The translations under genes and the position numbers were made by a program. A DNA stretch of 64,000 bases from Catellatospora bangladeshensis (lineage in GTDB: Bacteria; Actinomycetota; Actinomycetes; Mycobacteriales; Micromonosporaceae): contig NZ_BONF01000039.1 in NCBI RefSeq assembly GCF_016862575.1, positions 1 through 64,000 on the forward strand, given 5' to 3'. Within the stretch, counting starts at the first letter, position 1, and every line of letters starts with the position of its first letter. Below the pieces are notes generated by a model. The model was not told the DNA's origin. It saw nothing but the letters and a program-made list of their open reading frames with translations, and did not search any database. Shown here one piece after another: positions 1-9,054 of this stretch.

Positions 1-489
1 ACGGTGGTGGTCGAGGATTTGAACGTCGCCGGAATGCTGCGAAACCGGCGCCTGGCCCGGAAGGTCGCCGACGCCGGGTTCGGGCGGATCAGACGTCAGC
101 TCGAATACAAGGGCGAGTGGGCAGGCGGGGTCACCGTGAAGGCCGGCCGCTGGTACCCGTCGTCGAAGACCTGCTCGGAGTGCGGTGCGGTGAGAGCCAA
201 GCTGCCGCTGCACCTCCGGGTGTTCACCTGCGAACAATGCCCTTTGGTGATGGACCGTGACGCCAACGCGGCACGTAACCTCGCCGCCCTGGCGGCGGCA
301 GTCAAGACTGGTACCGGAGTGGCCGGAGACCAGGACGCGAAAGCGTCGAACCCCCGTGGAGCCGACCGTCAGACCCGCGCCACCACCCGACCGCGCAAGC
401 GGCCGGGTGGGCGGGCAGGTGGCGCAACCCCGCACCAGCGGACAGAAACGAGAGATCCTCGCCAAGCCGAAGCGGTCACGCTCCGGTGA
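1..489 (+). CDS. tnpB: TnpB-type RNA-guided nuclease, C-terminal part (gene begins before the window)
   Basis: The reading frame is open from base 1 and ends at TGA 487-489, so the N-terminus lies outside the window. The fragment carries the acidic VVEDLNVAGM segment (RuvC-II-like), a zinc ribbon (CSEC followed by CEQC about 30 residues later) and the RuvC-III signature DRDANAARN. These are family hallmarks of the IS200/IS605 and IS607 accessory protein TnpB, an omegaRNA-guided nuclease. The basic tail after RuvC-III is typical of actinobacterial copies. The codons seen are intact; whether the whole protein is active cannot be judged. No tnpA is visible. Confidence 0.88.
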   Translation, partial: TVVVEDLNVAGMLRNRRLARKVADAGFGRIRRQLEYKGEWAGGVTVKAGRWYPSSKTCSECGAVRAKLPLHLRVFTCEQCPLVMDRDANAARNLAALAAAVKTGTGVAGDQDAKASNPRGADRQTRATTRPRKRPGGRAGGATPHQRTETRDPRQAEAVTLR

Positions 490-569
490 TGGCAGGAACC
501 TTCCCGACCGAAAGGCCGGGATTGCTGACATCCGACTATGGAATCAGCAACGGTCCGGTCGCCCGGACC
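490..569 (+). ncRNA. Possible omegaRNA 3' part / right end of the TnpB element
   Basis: Three hairpins follow the tnpB stop directly: 503-520 (CCCGACC, GAAA tetraloop, GGCCGGG, one mismatch), 522-528 with 544-550 (TTGCTGA/TCAGCAA) and 552-558 with 563-569 (GGTCCGG/CCGGACC). TnpB elements encode their guide RNA across the tnpB 3' end and right end, so these may be its scaffold. The last hairpin may instead, or also, terminate the convergent gene ending at 585. Assignment is inferred from position and structure only. Confidence 0.35.
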
Positions 570-584
570 CCTGACAGGCGTCGG

Positions 585-1427
<843 letters not shown>

Positions 1428-1684
1428 GCTTTCTGCCTCCCCGTGATCAACCAAAGGCGGCGAACATAAACCATGCCGATCGCACCGTGCAACCTTCTTG
1501 CCGCCAGCGGAACTGTGCGGGAGATACACAGGACACGCGCCTGCGGCGGCAGACTGCTGACGCCATCGAGCCCGGTGGTGTCGGTCGGCGCTTCCACCCG
1601 GCACATCGCCGAGCGTGCCAGCCGTGCCACGCCGCCCGCCGACAGCCGGAGCATCCGTCGCCGTTCGGTACGGCGGCGCCAGCG

Positions 1685-2479
1685 TCACGGCCGCGGGATG
1701 CGGACGCCGGCCGCCCGTAACCTGGTCTCGACGAGCGTGGTCAGGCGAGCCGCGGCTGATCCCTGCTCCGCCCCGTGGTGGGCGATCAGCTGGTACCGCG
1801 TCGCGGCCTCGCTGCCGGCCTGCAGTCCGGTCACGGTCCGCAGCAGCACCGGATTGGCGAGGTAGCGCTCGACCATGGCGGTGGCCAGCTCGTCGATGCG
1901 CGGATCGTCTCGCGACCAGGTCGCGGCCTCGGCACCACGCTTGATCAAGGCCACGAAGTGCCGGTCCTCGACGGCCTGCTCGACACCGGCGAGGTAGTCG
2001 TCGAATCCCTCGGGCACCAGGGCCTTGGCCAGCACCCAGCCGTCGCGCAGGGCTGCCGTCTCGTCGGCGTCGAAGCCGAGGGCGGGCATCCGCTCCAGCA
2101 GCGCCGCGGCGCGATCGCCCAGCAGTGCCCGATCGCTGTCGGCCAGCCGGCGCAGCCGCTCGCGGCGGGCGGTCAGCTCCTTGATCTGCTCGGTGAGGCG
2201 CCGTTCGGCCTCGGTCAGCGCCTCGGCGAAGCGCTGCGCGCCGCCGCCGAGCATGTCGCCGATCTCGGCCAGCGGCACCCCGGCGGCGGCCAGGGTGCGG
2301 ACCTGTACCAGCCGCAGCAGGTCGGCTGAGCCGTAGCGCCGGTAGCCGGAGCCGTCCCGGCCGGGTTCGGCGACGAGGCCGAGTTTGTGGTAGTGCCGCA
2401 CCGTCTTCACCGTGACGCCGACGTACGCCGCCGCCTGCCCGATCGTCACACCGCTTCGCACCCGATCAGCCTGCCCCAT
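1685..2479 (-). CDS. MerR-family transcriptional regulator
   Basis: 264 aa. The N-terminus is a MerR winged helix-turn-helix (GVTIGQAAAYVGVTVKTVRHYHKLGL, then YRRYGSADLLRLVQV), followed by the long dimerisation helix (about residues 80-120) rich in Glu, Leu and Arg. The C-terminal 140 residues form a helical effector region with no metal-binding Cys pattern, so a small-molecule rather than metal sensor is more likely. It lies downstream of, and on the same strand as, the serine hydrolase at 2605-3741, separated by 125 bp. Target and ligand are unknown. Confidence 0.85.
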   Translation of the reverse strand: MGQADRVRSGVTIGQAAAYVGVTVKTVRHYHKLGLVAEPGRDGSGYRRYGSADLLRLVQVRTLAAAGVPLAEIGDMLGGGAQRFAEALTEAERRLTEQIKELTARRERLRRLADSDRALLGDRAAALLERMPALGFDADETAALRDGWVLAKALVPEGFDDYLAGVEQAVEDRHFVALIKRGAEAATWSRDDPRIDELATAMVERYLANPVLLRTVTGLQAGSEAATRYQLIAHHGAEQGSAAARLTTLVETRLRAAGVRIPRP

Positions 2480-2604
2480 GCCCGCGCCCGGCGATCATCG
2501 AGGTGACCGCCGGGCCGGTGGACGGGCCACGCCGCAGCTCACCGAGCTGGGCGTGGACCCGCTTCATCGGTCCCGACCGGACTGGCCGGCACGGGGCGAA
2601 CGGC

Positions 2605-3741
2605 TCAGCCGGCCGGCTGGGCCTGACCGCTGCCGAACACCAGCTCGACGAGCCGCTGCCGGGCGTCGACGAACACCGGCGCGATGGTCAGCTTCGAGTC
2701 GTCGACGCAGGTCAGCGACGCGGTCATGGTCTTGCTGCCGTCGGGTGTGCTGTACATCAGCGCCGCGTACCCGGCCAGGCCGCCGTTGTGGGTGATGACG
2801 GTGCCCCCGGAGCCGACCTTCTCCACGAACACGCCGAGCCCGTAGTCCATGCCCGGGATGCCGGTCGGGTGCGGCCGGCACATCTCCGCCAGCAGCGGGG
2901 CGGGCAGGAGTCTGCCGTCGAGCAGCGCGGAGATGAACGTGGCCAGGTCGGCGGTGGTGGAGATCATGTCACCGCCGGTGGAGACCCATGACGGGTTGTG
3001 GTGGGCGACGTCCACGACGTGCGTGCCGTCGGGGCCTTCGTGACGGTAGTAGGCGTGGGCGTGCGGTTCGGGGATCTCCGGTGAGGCCTCGGGCAGCACC
3101 GTGCCGACCAGGCCCAGCGGGCCGGTGATCAGCCGCTGCATCTCCTCGGGCAGGGTACGGCCGGTGACCTTTTCGATCACGAGCCGGGCCAGCACGTAGT
3201 TGGTGTTGGAGTAGCTCCAGCCCGTTCCGGGCTCGAACCGCACCGGTTTGGACAGCGCCAGTTCCGCCAGTTCCTGCGGCCGGTAGGTCCGGAACCGGTC
3301 GTCGACCCATGCGTCGCCGAGCGGGGTGCCGGGCGCGGCGATCCCGGGCTGATAGGTCCCGTCGGGGAAGAACTCGCCGGTGAAGTTGAAGACGCCGCTG
3401 GTGTGCTGCAGCAGCATCCGTACCGTGATCCGCTCGTCGAGCGCGTACTCGGGCAGGTAGGCGGCCACCGGCGCGTCCAGCTCGATTCGGCCCTCGGCGA
3501 CCAGCAGCAGCACCAGCGCGGCGGTGAAGGTCTTGGTGTTGCTGCCGATCCGGAAGTGGCCGTCGACGGGCGGCTCGCCGGGCTCGCCCAGCCTGCTCGA
3601 GCCCGCGCTGCCCACCCACTGCCCATGCTCGTCGCGCACCCGCAGCACCACGCCCAGGAATCCAGCGTCGACGATCTCCTCGATCGCCGTCTGCAGCTGT
3701 GCGCGGGTGACTTCGTCGTGTCCGGTGCTGGTGATGGACAT
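2605..3741 (-). CDS. Class C beta-lactamase / DD-peptidase-like serine hydrolase
   Basis: 378 aa with the three signature motifs of this fold: SNTK at residues 67-70 (nucleophilic Ser and general base Lys), YSN at 177-179, and HNGG in the C-terminal third in place of KTG. There is no signal peptide, so a cytosolic esterase or D-aminopeptidase role is as plausible as beta-lactam hydrolysis. It lies 96 bp downstream of the same-strand TetR gene at 3838-4434, so the TetR protein may control it. The start is followed by an ordinary N-terminal helix and preceded by AAGGAG. Confidence 0.85.
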   Translation of the reverse strand: MSITSTGHDEVTRAQLQTAIEEIVDAGFLGVVLRVRDEHGQWVGSAGSSRLGEPGEPPVDGHFRIGSNTKTFTAALVLLLVAEGRIELDAPVAAYLPEYALDERITVRMLLQHTSGVFNFTGEFFPDGTYQPGIAAPGTPLGDAWVDDRFRTYRPQELAELALSKPVRFEPGTGWSYSNTNYVLARLVIEKVTGRTLPEEMQRLITGPLGLVGTVLPEASPEIPEPHAHAYYRHEGPDGTHVVDVAHHNPSWVSTGGDMISTTADLATFISALLDGRLLPAPLLAEMCRPHPTGIPGMDYGLGVFVEKVGSGGTVITHNGGLAGYAALMYSTPDGSKTMTASLTCVDDSKLTIAPVFVDARQRLVELVFGSGQAQPAG

Positions 3742-3837
3742 GGTGGTGTACTCCTTCTGAGCTGATTCGTCCGGCCGGATTCATGCCGTCCGGACGAGCC
3801 TCCACCTTGACCTCGGGTCAACCTCAAGCGGGCTTTT

Positions 3838-4434
3838 CTACACCTCGACGCCGACGACATGCGCGGCGTATCCGGTCATGAGGCGTAGCGCCTCCTTCCG
3901 GTCCACCGACGTGCCGGTGATGATGTGGTACCCGTAGGCGTCCTCGAGGGCTACCAGGTTGCGGGCCGCGTCCGTCGGCGGCGTGGTGAGGCTGAAGGCC
4001 TGGCTGTCGGCGCCATCGCGCAGGATCCGCTCATAGAGATCGGCTTGGCGGTCGAACAGGCTGCGGCGCATCACCGCCTCGCCGCGGCGCATTCTGGCCT
4101 GCGGCGAGAACTCGTACAACAGGCAGCACAGCTCGTCGTCGGGGCCGGACGGCAGGCCCGAGTCGATCATCCCCGCGAGGCGTCTCGCCGGGTCCTCGTG
4201 CTGCTCGGCCGCCTGGCTGCGGCGCGCGTAGAACCGCTCGACGGCCTCGTCGTAGACGTCGGCGAACAGGTCCTGCACGTCGCGGAAGTAGTAGGTGACG
4301 GTGCCGGGGGACATGCCGGCGGCGTCGGCGATGTCGCGTACGCGCACGCCGGCCAGACCACGCGCCATGATCGCCGCCCGGGTGGCGGCCAGCAGGTAGG
4401 CGCGTCGCTCGTCCTGCCGCTTGGGTCTGGCCAT
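3838..4434 (-). CDS. TetR-family transcriptional regulator
   Basis: 198 aa from ATG 4434. The N-terminal HTH is clear (RAAIMARGLAGVRVRDIADAAG, then SPGTVTYYFRDVQDLFADVYDE), followed by an all-helical ligand domain. The longer frame to 4641 reads through the divergent peptidase gene and is not credible. The start is 80 bp from the peptidase start at 4514; the shared spacer contains ATTCTTTG at 4501-4508 facing CGAAGAAT at 4519-4526, a possible operator. Likely targets are itself, the peptidase and the serine hydrolase (inference). Confidence 0.85.
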   Translation of the reverse strand: MARPKRQDERRAYLLAATRAAIMARGLAGVRVRDIADAAGMSPGTVTYYFRDVQDLFADVYDEAVERFYARRSQAAEQHEDPARRLAGMIDSGLPSGPDDELCCLLYEFSPQARMRRGEAVMRRSLFDRQADLYERILRDGADSQAFSLTTPPTDAARNLVALEDAYGYHIITGTSVDRKEALRLMTGYAAHVVGVEV

Positions 4435-4500
4435 GCTCGCTCCTGTCGCATCCGTGCGCATCACCGTACCGCCGCCGGGCGGGTGTCCGACCGGGCACGT

Positions 4501-4526
4501 ATTCTTTGCTGTCGTGTACGAAGAAT
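4501..4526. promoter_or_regulatory. Imperfect inverted repeat between divergent tetR and peptidase genes
   Basis: ATTCTTTG (4501-4508) and CGAAGAAT (4519-4526) match at 7 of 8 positions with a 10-bp spacer. It overlaps the likely GTG start of the peptidase at 4514. Its place suggests a TetR-protein operator; the repeat is short and the role is inferred. Confidence 0.35.
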
Positions 4527-5647
4527 CGTCTGTGGCCGGCCGCCGTGTCCGGCAGGCGGGCCTGCACCTGCCCGGCGAGCCCGGGCCGCACAACGCGATC
4601 ACCGACGTGCCCGGCGTCGAGGTCGGCGCGGTGACCCTCATCGAGGGAAGCGGTCCGCTGCGGACAGGTCACGGCCCGGTGCGCACCGGCGTGACGGCTG
4701 TCCTGCCGCGCGGCCGGGCCGGGGTCGGGCACCCGTGCGCTGCCGGGATGGCGGTGCTCAACGGCAACGGCGAGATGACCGGTGCGGCATTCGTCGAGGA
4801 GGTCGGCCTGCTCGACCTGCCGATCATGCTGACCAACTCCCACGCGGTCGGCGCCTGTCACCGGGGCGTCGTCGACTGGGTGAGCGCCCACGTGCCGCAG
4901 CGGGCCCAGCGATGGATGCTGCCGGTGGTGGCCGAGACCTACGACGGCTTCCTCAACGACATCAACGGCGACCACGTCACCCCCGCCGTCGCCGCCGCCG
5001 CGATGGACGCCGCCCGCGGCGGCCCGGTCGCCGAGGGATCGGTCGGCGGCGGCACGGGCATGAACTGCTACGGCTACACGGGCGGCACCGGCACCTCCTC
5101 GCGGCAGGTGCCGTTCGGCGCAGACCGCTACACCCTCGGCGTACTGGTGCAGGCGAACTTCGGCGCGCGCCGCGAACTCGTCGTCGCCGGCCATCCGGTC
5201 GGCCGCCGGCTGACCGACGACGACCCGTTCGCCGCATCCGCGGCAGTTCAGCCAGCCGGCGCCGGCTCGGTGATCGTGGTCGTGGCCACCGACGCGCCGC
5301 TGCTGCCCGGCCAGTGCAAGGCGCTGGCCCGCCGCGTCCCGTTGGGCCTGGCCCGCACCGGCACCAGCGGCTCGCACTTCTCCGGGGACCTGTTCCTGGC
5401 CCTGTCCACCGCCGAGCAGCACGTCAGCGGCTCGCAGTATCCGCAGCCCGGCGACGAGCGGCTGGAGCAGATGTCGCTGGTGCCGTGGCGGCACCTGGAC
5501 CGCTTCTTCGAGGCGTGTGTGCAGGCGGTGGAGGAGGCCGTGCTCAACGCGCTGTTCGTCAACGCCGAGATGGTCGGCCGCGACGGCCACCGGGTGCCCG
5601 CACTGCCGGTGGGGCGGGTGCTGGAGATGGTGCGCACCGGCCGGTAG
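4514..5647 (+). CDS. P1-family (S58, DmpA-like) self-cleaving aminopeptidase
   Basis: 377 aa. Family hallmarks are visible: the early TDVPGVEVG segment, GSVGGGTGMNCYGYTGGTGTSSR, VLVQANFG, and GAGS followed by VIVVVATDAPLLP. In DmpA the chain is cut before a Ser that becomes the N-terminal nucleophile; here the matching Gly-Ser is residues 251-252. Such enzymes remove N-terminal residues or act on beta-peptides and D-amino acid amides. I chose GTG 4514 because the longer frame from 4421 overlaps the divergent tetR start. A 13-bp hairpin spans the stop codon. Confidence 0.85.
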   Translation: MYEESSVAGRRVRQAGLHLPGEPGPHNAITDVPGVEVGAVTLIEGSGPLRTGHGPVRTGVTAVLPRGRAGVGHPCAAGMAVLNGNGEMTGAAFVEEVGLLDLPIMLTNSHAVGACHRGVVDWVSAHVPQRAQRWMLPVVAETYDGFLNDINGDHVTPAVAAAAMDAARGGPVAEGSVGGGTGMNCYGYTGGTGTSSRQVPFGADRYTLGVLVQANFGARRELVVAGHPVGRRLTDDDPFAASAAVQPAGAGSVIVVVATDAPLLPGQCKALARRVPLGLARTGTSGSHFSGDLFLALSTAEQHVSGSQYPQPGDERLEQMSLVPWRHLDRFFEACVQAVEEAVLNALFVNAEMVGRDGHRVPALPVGRVLEMVRTGR

Positions 5648-5660
5648 CCGGCCGGTGCGC
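5632..5660 (+). terminator. Hairpin across the peptidase stop codon
   Basis: GCGCACCGGCCGG at 5632-5644 and its exact complement at 5648-5660 enclose the TAG stop codon as the loop. It can serve both the peptidase (+) and the convergent NlpC/P60 gene ending at 5688 (-). No U-tract follows. Confidence 0.6.
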
Positions 5661-5687
5661 CTGTCCCGGTGGGGAGGTCCGGGCGTC

Positions 5688-6209
5688 TCAGTACCCGTTG
5701 GGGGTGAGCACGTCGATGAACAGCGGGTCAGGTTCGGTGCCGCCGAGGGTGACGCTGTCGCGTTTGACGTAGCCGTAGTAGGCGTTGGCGTCGATGACCC
5801 GGTCGTTGCCGATGTAGACGCCGGTGTGGTCCAGGTCGCCGCCGTAACGGATGCCGTCGTTGGGGTCGGTGTCCCAGAACACCAGGTCACCCGGCCGCGG
5901 GGTGCTGACCCGGCGGCCCTGGTTGATCTGGCCCTGCAGCCAGTAGTTCAATTGCAGCCCGCGTCCGGTCGCGCGCTTGGTGCCGTCCCAGATCGCGTGG
6001 CGGTTCAGGCATTCGCAGTCCACCGCCTGCGTGCCGCACGTCCACCCGTACGCCAGCTTGTACGGCGTGCCCAGGTATGCCTCGGCGGCGTCGACCACGG
6101 CCGCACGCACGCCTATCGCGTGAGCCGGTGTGGGCGCCACGACCAGCGGCGTCGCGACGACAGCCAAGCCGCAGAGCAACCGCGCAAGCGCGCGTCTCCA
6201 CACTGCCAT
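5688..6209 (-). CDS. Secreted NlpC/P60-type hydrolase with altered Cys motif
   Basis: 173 aa from ATG 6209 (GGAG upstream). It has a signal peptide ending APTPAHA at about residue 31, then an NlpC/P60 core: AEAYLGTPYKLAYGW, VDCECLNR with the likely nucleophile Cys65, PGDLVFWD and DHTGVYIGN with His128. The usual DCSGLV motif is DCECL here, so the two residues after the nucleophile differ. These enzymes cut peptidoglycan stem peptides outside the cell. A long spacer (438 bp) lies upstream and may hold a structured leader. Confidence 0.8.
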   Translation of the reverse strand: MAVWRRALARLLCGLAVVATPLVVAPTPAHAIGVRAAVVDAAEAYLGTPYKLAYGWTCGTQAVDCECLNRHAIWDGTKRATGRGLQLNYWLQGQINQGRRVSTPRPGDLVFWDTDPNDGIRYGGDLDHTGVYIGNDRVIDANAYYGYVKRDSVTLGGTEPDPLFIDVLTPNGY

Positions 6210-6647
6210 GTGCTGACTCCTTCCATAGTTCTTCGTACGGAACAGTAAACAACGGCGATCGATGCATGGGAAGAGCCAGCCTCGCGGACGCTCCGACATG
6301 GGAGACGCGAGCTTGTCCGTGCGCTGTCCTGTGTCGGAGGCCAGCGGGGCGATACGGGCTCAGCCTGGTGGCCGTATCCTCGCGCCGTTCACGGCGTTGA
6401 GCCTGTCAGGGTCGTCGCCGCGAGGGGTTGCGGTGGTTCGAGCTCAGCCGATGGGACTGCCTGAGGGGTGCAGTCCCATCGGCACGTTTCACTGACATGC
6501 CGTACTTTGCGTTCCTGTAGCGTCTCTGACTTCCCGAGTTCGCCTGAGTGAGTCAGGCATTCCGGGTGGGGCGTGGCCGTGTCGTGCCGGGTCCGAAGTC
6601 TCCGGGTAGGGAGACGCACGGCAGGGGCCGCATCGCCCTCATCGCGG
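6210..6647. other. Long spacer upstream of the NlpC/P60 gene; possible structured leader
   Basis: No gene is supported here. On the minus strand the stretch from about 6460 to 6360 is rich in short complementary blocks and contains GACAGGCTCAAC, loosely like the conserved GACAGCTNACC core of ydaO-type c-di-AMP riboswitches, which often precede actinobacterial wall-hydrolase genes. The match is partial. A GTACGAAGAA block at 6229-6238 (minus strand) near the NlpC start also occurs at 4516-4525. Confidence 0.25.
6447..6483. terminator. Perfect 14-bp inverted repeat
   Basis: GCCGATGGGACTGC (6447-6460) and GCAGTCCCATCGGC (6470-6483) pair exactly with a 9-nt loop. It lies 165 bp beyond the stop of the NTF2-like gene on its strand and ahead of the NlpC gene, so it may be the terminator of the former or the 5' part of a leader for the latter. 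Confidence 0.5.
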
Positions 6648-7070
6648 TCATCCTTCGATGAACTGGTAGTCGCTGACGATGCGTCCGTCCGCACCGAGCA
6701 CGAGGATCTCCAGCCCGACACCGGCCACGTCGCCGCCGGCGCGAGGCGCCATCTCCCAGCGGAACTTGACCACGTCGTGCAGCCGGTCGACGTCGCCGCG
6801 GGAGCGGAAGACGAACGTGCCCGGGGCGACGAACTCCTCGTAGGCGCGCGTCACCCGTACCTCCAGCGCGTCATGCCCGCGCGCCTCCAGGACAAGGCGA
6901 TCGAATCCCAGCCCTTCAGCAGCCTGTCGCATTTCCTGCGGCGGCTGCAGGACATGGACCGCGTCGGCAGACCACAGCTCACGAACGGCGGCGCGGCGAC
7001 GTTCCGCGTCGGGTTCGCTCCAAACGGCGACGTAGCGGTCGGTGAAGCTTTTAAGGTCGATGTCGGCCAT
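6648..7070 (-). CDS. SnoaL/NTF2-fold protein
   Basis: 140 aa with the NTF2-like cone pattern: LKSFTDRYVAVWSEPDAERRRAAVRELW at the N-terminus, a central strand set, and a terminal hydrophobic strand GLEILVLGADGRIVSDYQFIEG. Members are often small hydrolases, isomerases or ligand binders; no catalytic set can be named here. It is divergent from the XRE-MmyB regulator at 7188 with a 117-bp spacer containing a 9-bp inverted repeat. Control by that regulator is likely from the arrangement. Confidence 0.75.
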   Translation of the reverse strand: MADIDLKSFTDRYVAVWSEPDAERRRAAVRELWSADAVHVLQPPQEMRQAAEGLGFDRLVLEARGHDALEVRVTRAYEEFVAPGTFVFRSRGDVDRLHDVVKFRWEMAPRAGGDVAGVGLEILVLGADGRIVSDYQFIEG

Positions 7071-7080
7071 GATGATCCTT

Positions 7081-7112
7081 CAGTCGTGGATGATCGTTTA
7101 CGACCACGACTG
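7081..7112. promoter_or_regulatory. Probable operator between NTF2-like gene and XRE regulator
   Basis: CAGTCGTGG (7081-7089) and CCACGACTG (7104-7112) are exact complements with a 14-bp spacer that itself contains TCGT-TT-ACGA. It lies between divergent starts (7070 and 7188) and is a natural binding site for the XRE protein encoded to the right. Confidence 0.55.
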
Positions 7113-7187
7113 TGCAGCGCCGGGCGCGCCGCGACAATTCCCCGCAGGGAATCGCCGACCAGCACTCACATCGGCTAAACAGGAGAA

Positions 7188-7991
7188 GTGATCACCGAGT
7201 CGCCCAGGGGCGGATTCGCCGACGCGCTTCGGCAATGGCGTACCCGACGACGCGTCAGCCAGCTCGAACTCGCGGTGCGCGCCGGCACCACACAACGGCA
7301 CGTCAGCTTCATCGAGAGCGGCCGGTCGACGCCCGGCCGGTCGATGATCATACGGCTGGCCGAGTCGCTGGAGGTGCCGATCCGCGAACGCAACGAACTG
7401 CTGCTCGACGCGGGTTTCGCGCCCGCATACCCCCACAGCGATCTAGACGACCCGCAGTTGGCACCTATCCGCGCCGCTCTCGACCGCATCCTGTACGGGC
7501 ACCTGCCCTACCCGGCCGTGATCGTCGACCGGTACGGCGACCTCGTCTCCGCCAATGCCGGGTTCCAAGTGATCACCCGCGGCGTGGACCCGCACCTGCT
7601 CGCCCCGCCGGTCAGCGTCCCCCGAGTCCTGCTGCATCCCCACGGCCTCGCGCCGCGCATCGTCAACCTCGACGAGTGGGCATGGCACATCATCGACCGT
7701 GTCCAAGCCGAGAGCCTGCGCAACCCGAGCGATCGGCTCCGGCTCCTCGCCGACGAACTCGTCGACCTGGCGCCGCCGCGCCCGCGGCAACTCGCGCCAC
7801 ATCATCTCGGCTTCGCGGTGCCGCTACACCTGCGCACGAGCGACCCGGACAACCGGGAACTGCGGCTCATCACTACACTCACCCACTTCGGGACCGCCAC
7901 CGACGTCACCATCGCCGAACTGCGACTGGAAGCCTTCCTGCCGGCCGACGAAACGACCAGCGCCGCACTGACCGAACTCGTCACGTGGTGA
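7188..7991 (+). CDS. XRE-family regulator with MmyB-like ligand domain
   Basis: 267 aa. Residues 10-65 form an XRE helix-turn-helix (FADALRQWRTRRRVSQLELA, then TTQRHVSFIESGRSTPGR). The rest matches the MmyB-like C-terminal domain, which in this family is a PAS-like fold that can bind fatty acids (AVIVDRYGDLVSANAGF, LHPHGLAPRIVNLDEWAWHII, LRLEAFLPADE). The GTG start at 7188 has AGGAGA 7 bp upstream. It is divergent from the NTF2-like gene, the usual arrangement in which this regulator type represses a neighbouring enzyme gene. Confidence 0.85.
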   Translation: MITESPRGGFADALRQWRTRRRVSQLELAVRAGTTQRHVSFIESGRSTPGRSMIIRLAESLEVPIRERNELLLDAGFAPAYPHSDLDDPQLAPIRAALDRILYGHLPYPAVIVDRYGDLVSANAGFQVITRGVDPHLLAPPVSVPRVLLHPHGLAPRIVNLDEWAWHIIDRVQAESLRNPSDRLRLLADELVDLAPPRPRQLAPHHLGFAVPLHLRTSDPDNRELRLITTLTHFGTATDVTIAELRLEAFLPADETTSAALTELVTW

Positions 7992-8064
7992 ACACCATTC
8001 GCTCACGCCGCCGGTAATGGCGCCGGATATGTGTGAACCTGTACCCGCCGACGGTTGGCTCTAC

Positions 8065-8146
8065 GGGTTAGTTCTGGCCCCGGCGATGGGTGAATATCGG
8101 CCCCATCACCTTGATCGCCGAATCGGTGTGGGCGAAATTCGGCCCC
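8065..8146 (+). repeat. Left-end direct repeats of the IS21-like element
   Basis: Copies: GGGTTAGTTCTGGCCCC (8065), GGGTGAATATCGGCCCC (8088), GGGCGAAATTCGGCCCC (8130). Spacing is 23 and 42 bp, the latter about two periods. Confidence 0.8.
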
Positions 8147-8278
8147 ACCTTGCGGGTGTGAGTCACCAGCAAGGTGAACAGGTCATACCGGTTCTGGCGC
8201 GGCGCTCGTCGGATGCCTGCAGCGCTGAGGCGTTGCCCGCCTGCTGTCAGTAATTACGGATCGGCGCCAGGGCGTTGG

Positions 8279-8863
8279 CTAATCGGTCGTGGCTGGGATG
8301 AGCAGCCACCGGGCAAAGCAGCCGCCCTCGTCGAGTTCGGTGTACGAGCGGGAGCGCACCCGGTAGAGAGGGCTGGATGCTGGCAGAAGGAGGCCTGTGG
8401 CCAGTTCCCGGGGCGCCCAGCCATGCTCGGTCGGTACTTGACCCGGCCGGGGGCCGTACAGCTCCATCGAGCCCTCGCCCACACCGTCGCAGGCAGAACT
8501 GAACAGCGCGATGTGGCCGCTGGGGACTTCAATATCGGCAGCGAGATCGTCGGCGCCGAGCGGGTAGGACAGGGCAGCCGCGACGGAAGTGCGGTAGTCC
8601 GGGCCGCCGGCCTGGATGATCGCAATATGGCCGTTGGCTGCGGTGAAGACTTCCATCCAGCTGTCGTCGCGAACCACTCCGTCACCCAGGAGTGCCGCCG
8701 TGGCAGAGCCGACCGGGATGCTGACTGGCTCCGCCGCTAACGTAGTGACCAGCTGTTCGTAGGTTTCGTCGTCGGCGCCATGCCAATGTTGGCGAAGATC
8801 GCCGTCGATGGCCAGGTAGGGTTCGCCATTGGTCCAGAGCCGGCCGACATGCGTCCACGACAT
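8279..8863 (-). CDS. Hypothetical protein, possibly Imm21-like immunity protein
   Basis: 194 aa from ATG 8863 (MSWTHVGRLW). The order of features, an N-terminal W/G segment with GEPYLAIDGDLRQHWHGADDETYEQL, then VSIPVGSATAALLGD and a Trp-containing C-terminus, resembles the Imm21 immunity family of polymorphic toxin systems, but the match is by pattern only. It has no signal peptide or membrane segment. It is the only gene between the two sets of IS21-like end repeats, so it may be cargo. No cognate toxin is nearby. Alternative: an uncharacterised actinobacterial protein unrelated to immunity. Confidence 0.45.
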   Translation of the reverse strand: MSWTHVGRLWTNGEPYLAIDGDLRQHWHGADDETYEQLVTTLAAEPVSIPVGSATAALLGDGVVRDDSWMEVFTAANGHIAIIQAGGPDYRTSVAAALSYPLGADDLAADIEVPSGHIALFSSACDGVGEGSMELYGPRPGQVPTEHGWAPRELATGLLLPASSPLYRVRSRSYTELDEGGCFARWLLIPATTD

Positions 8864-8951
8864 AGGCACATCAAAGCAGGCCACGACTCGGTCCGCGCAA
8901 CCCCCGCTCCCGGATCCGAGGCTGGCTGGAACCAGTTGGCCCAACTCGCCT

Positions 8952-9036
8952 GGGGCCAAAACTCACCCATGGCGAAAGGACCGAAGATCGCCAAATGGAG
9001 CCACAAATCCCCCGCAAGTGGGGCCAACACTCACCC
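8952..9036 (-). repeat. Right-end repeats of the IS21-like element (inverted)
   Basis: Read on the minus strand the copies are GGGTGAGTGTTGGCCCC (9036-9020), GGGGGATTTGTGGCTCC (9013-8997), TGGCGATCTTCGGTCCT (8993-8977) and GGGTGAGTTTTGGCCCC (8968-8952). Outer and inner copies are best preserved. Confidence 0.8.
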
Positions 9037-9054
9037 GCGTAGCCAGACGGTTAC

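Noticed and set aside
4031-5890. A 619-codon minus frame across tetR and the peptidase
   Set aside because: Shadow of two well-supported genes; no start site or domain.
4516-6238. Shared GTACGAAGAA block near the peptidase and NlpC starts as a common operator
   Set aside because: Only 10 bp, not palindromic at the second site, and expected by chance within a few kb is low but not negligible; recorded under the spacer entries only.
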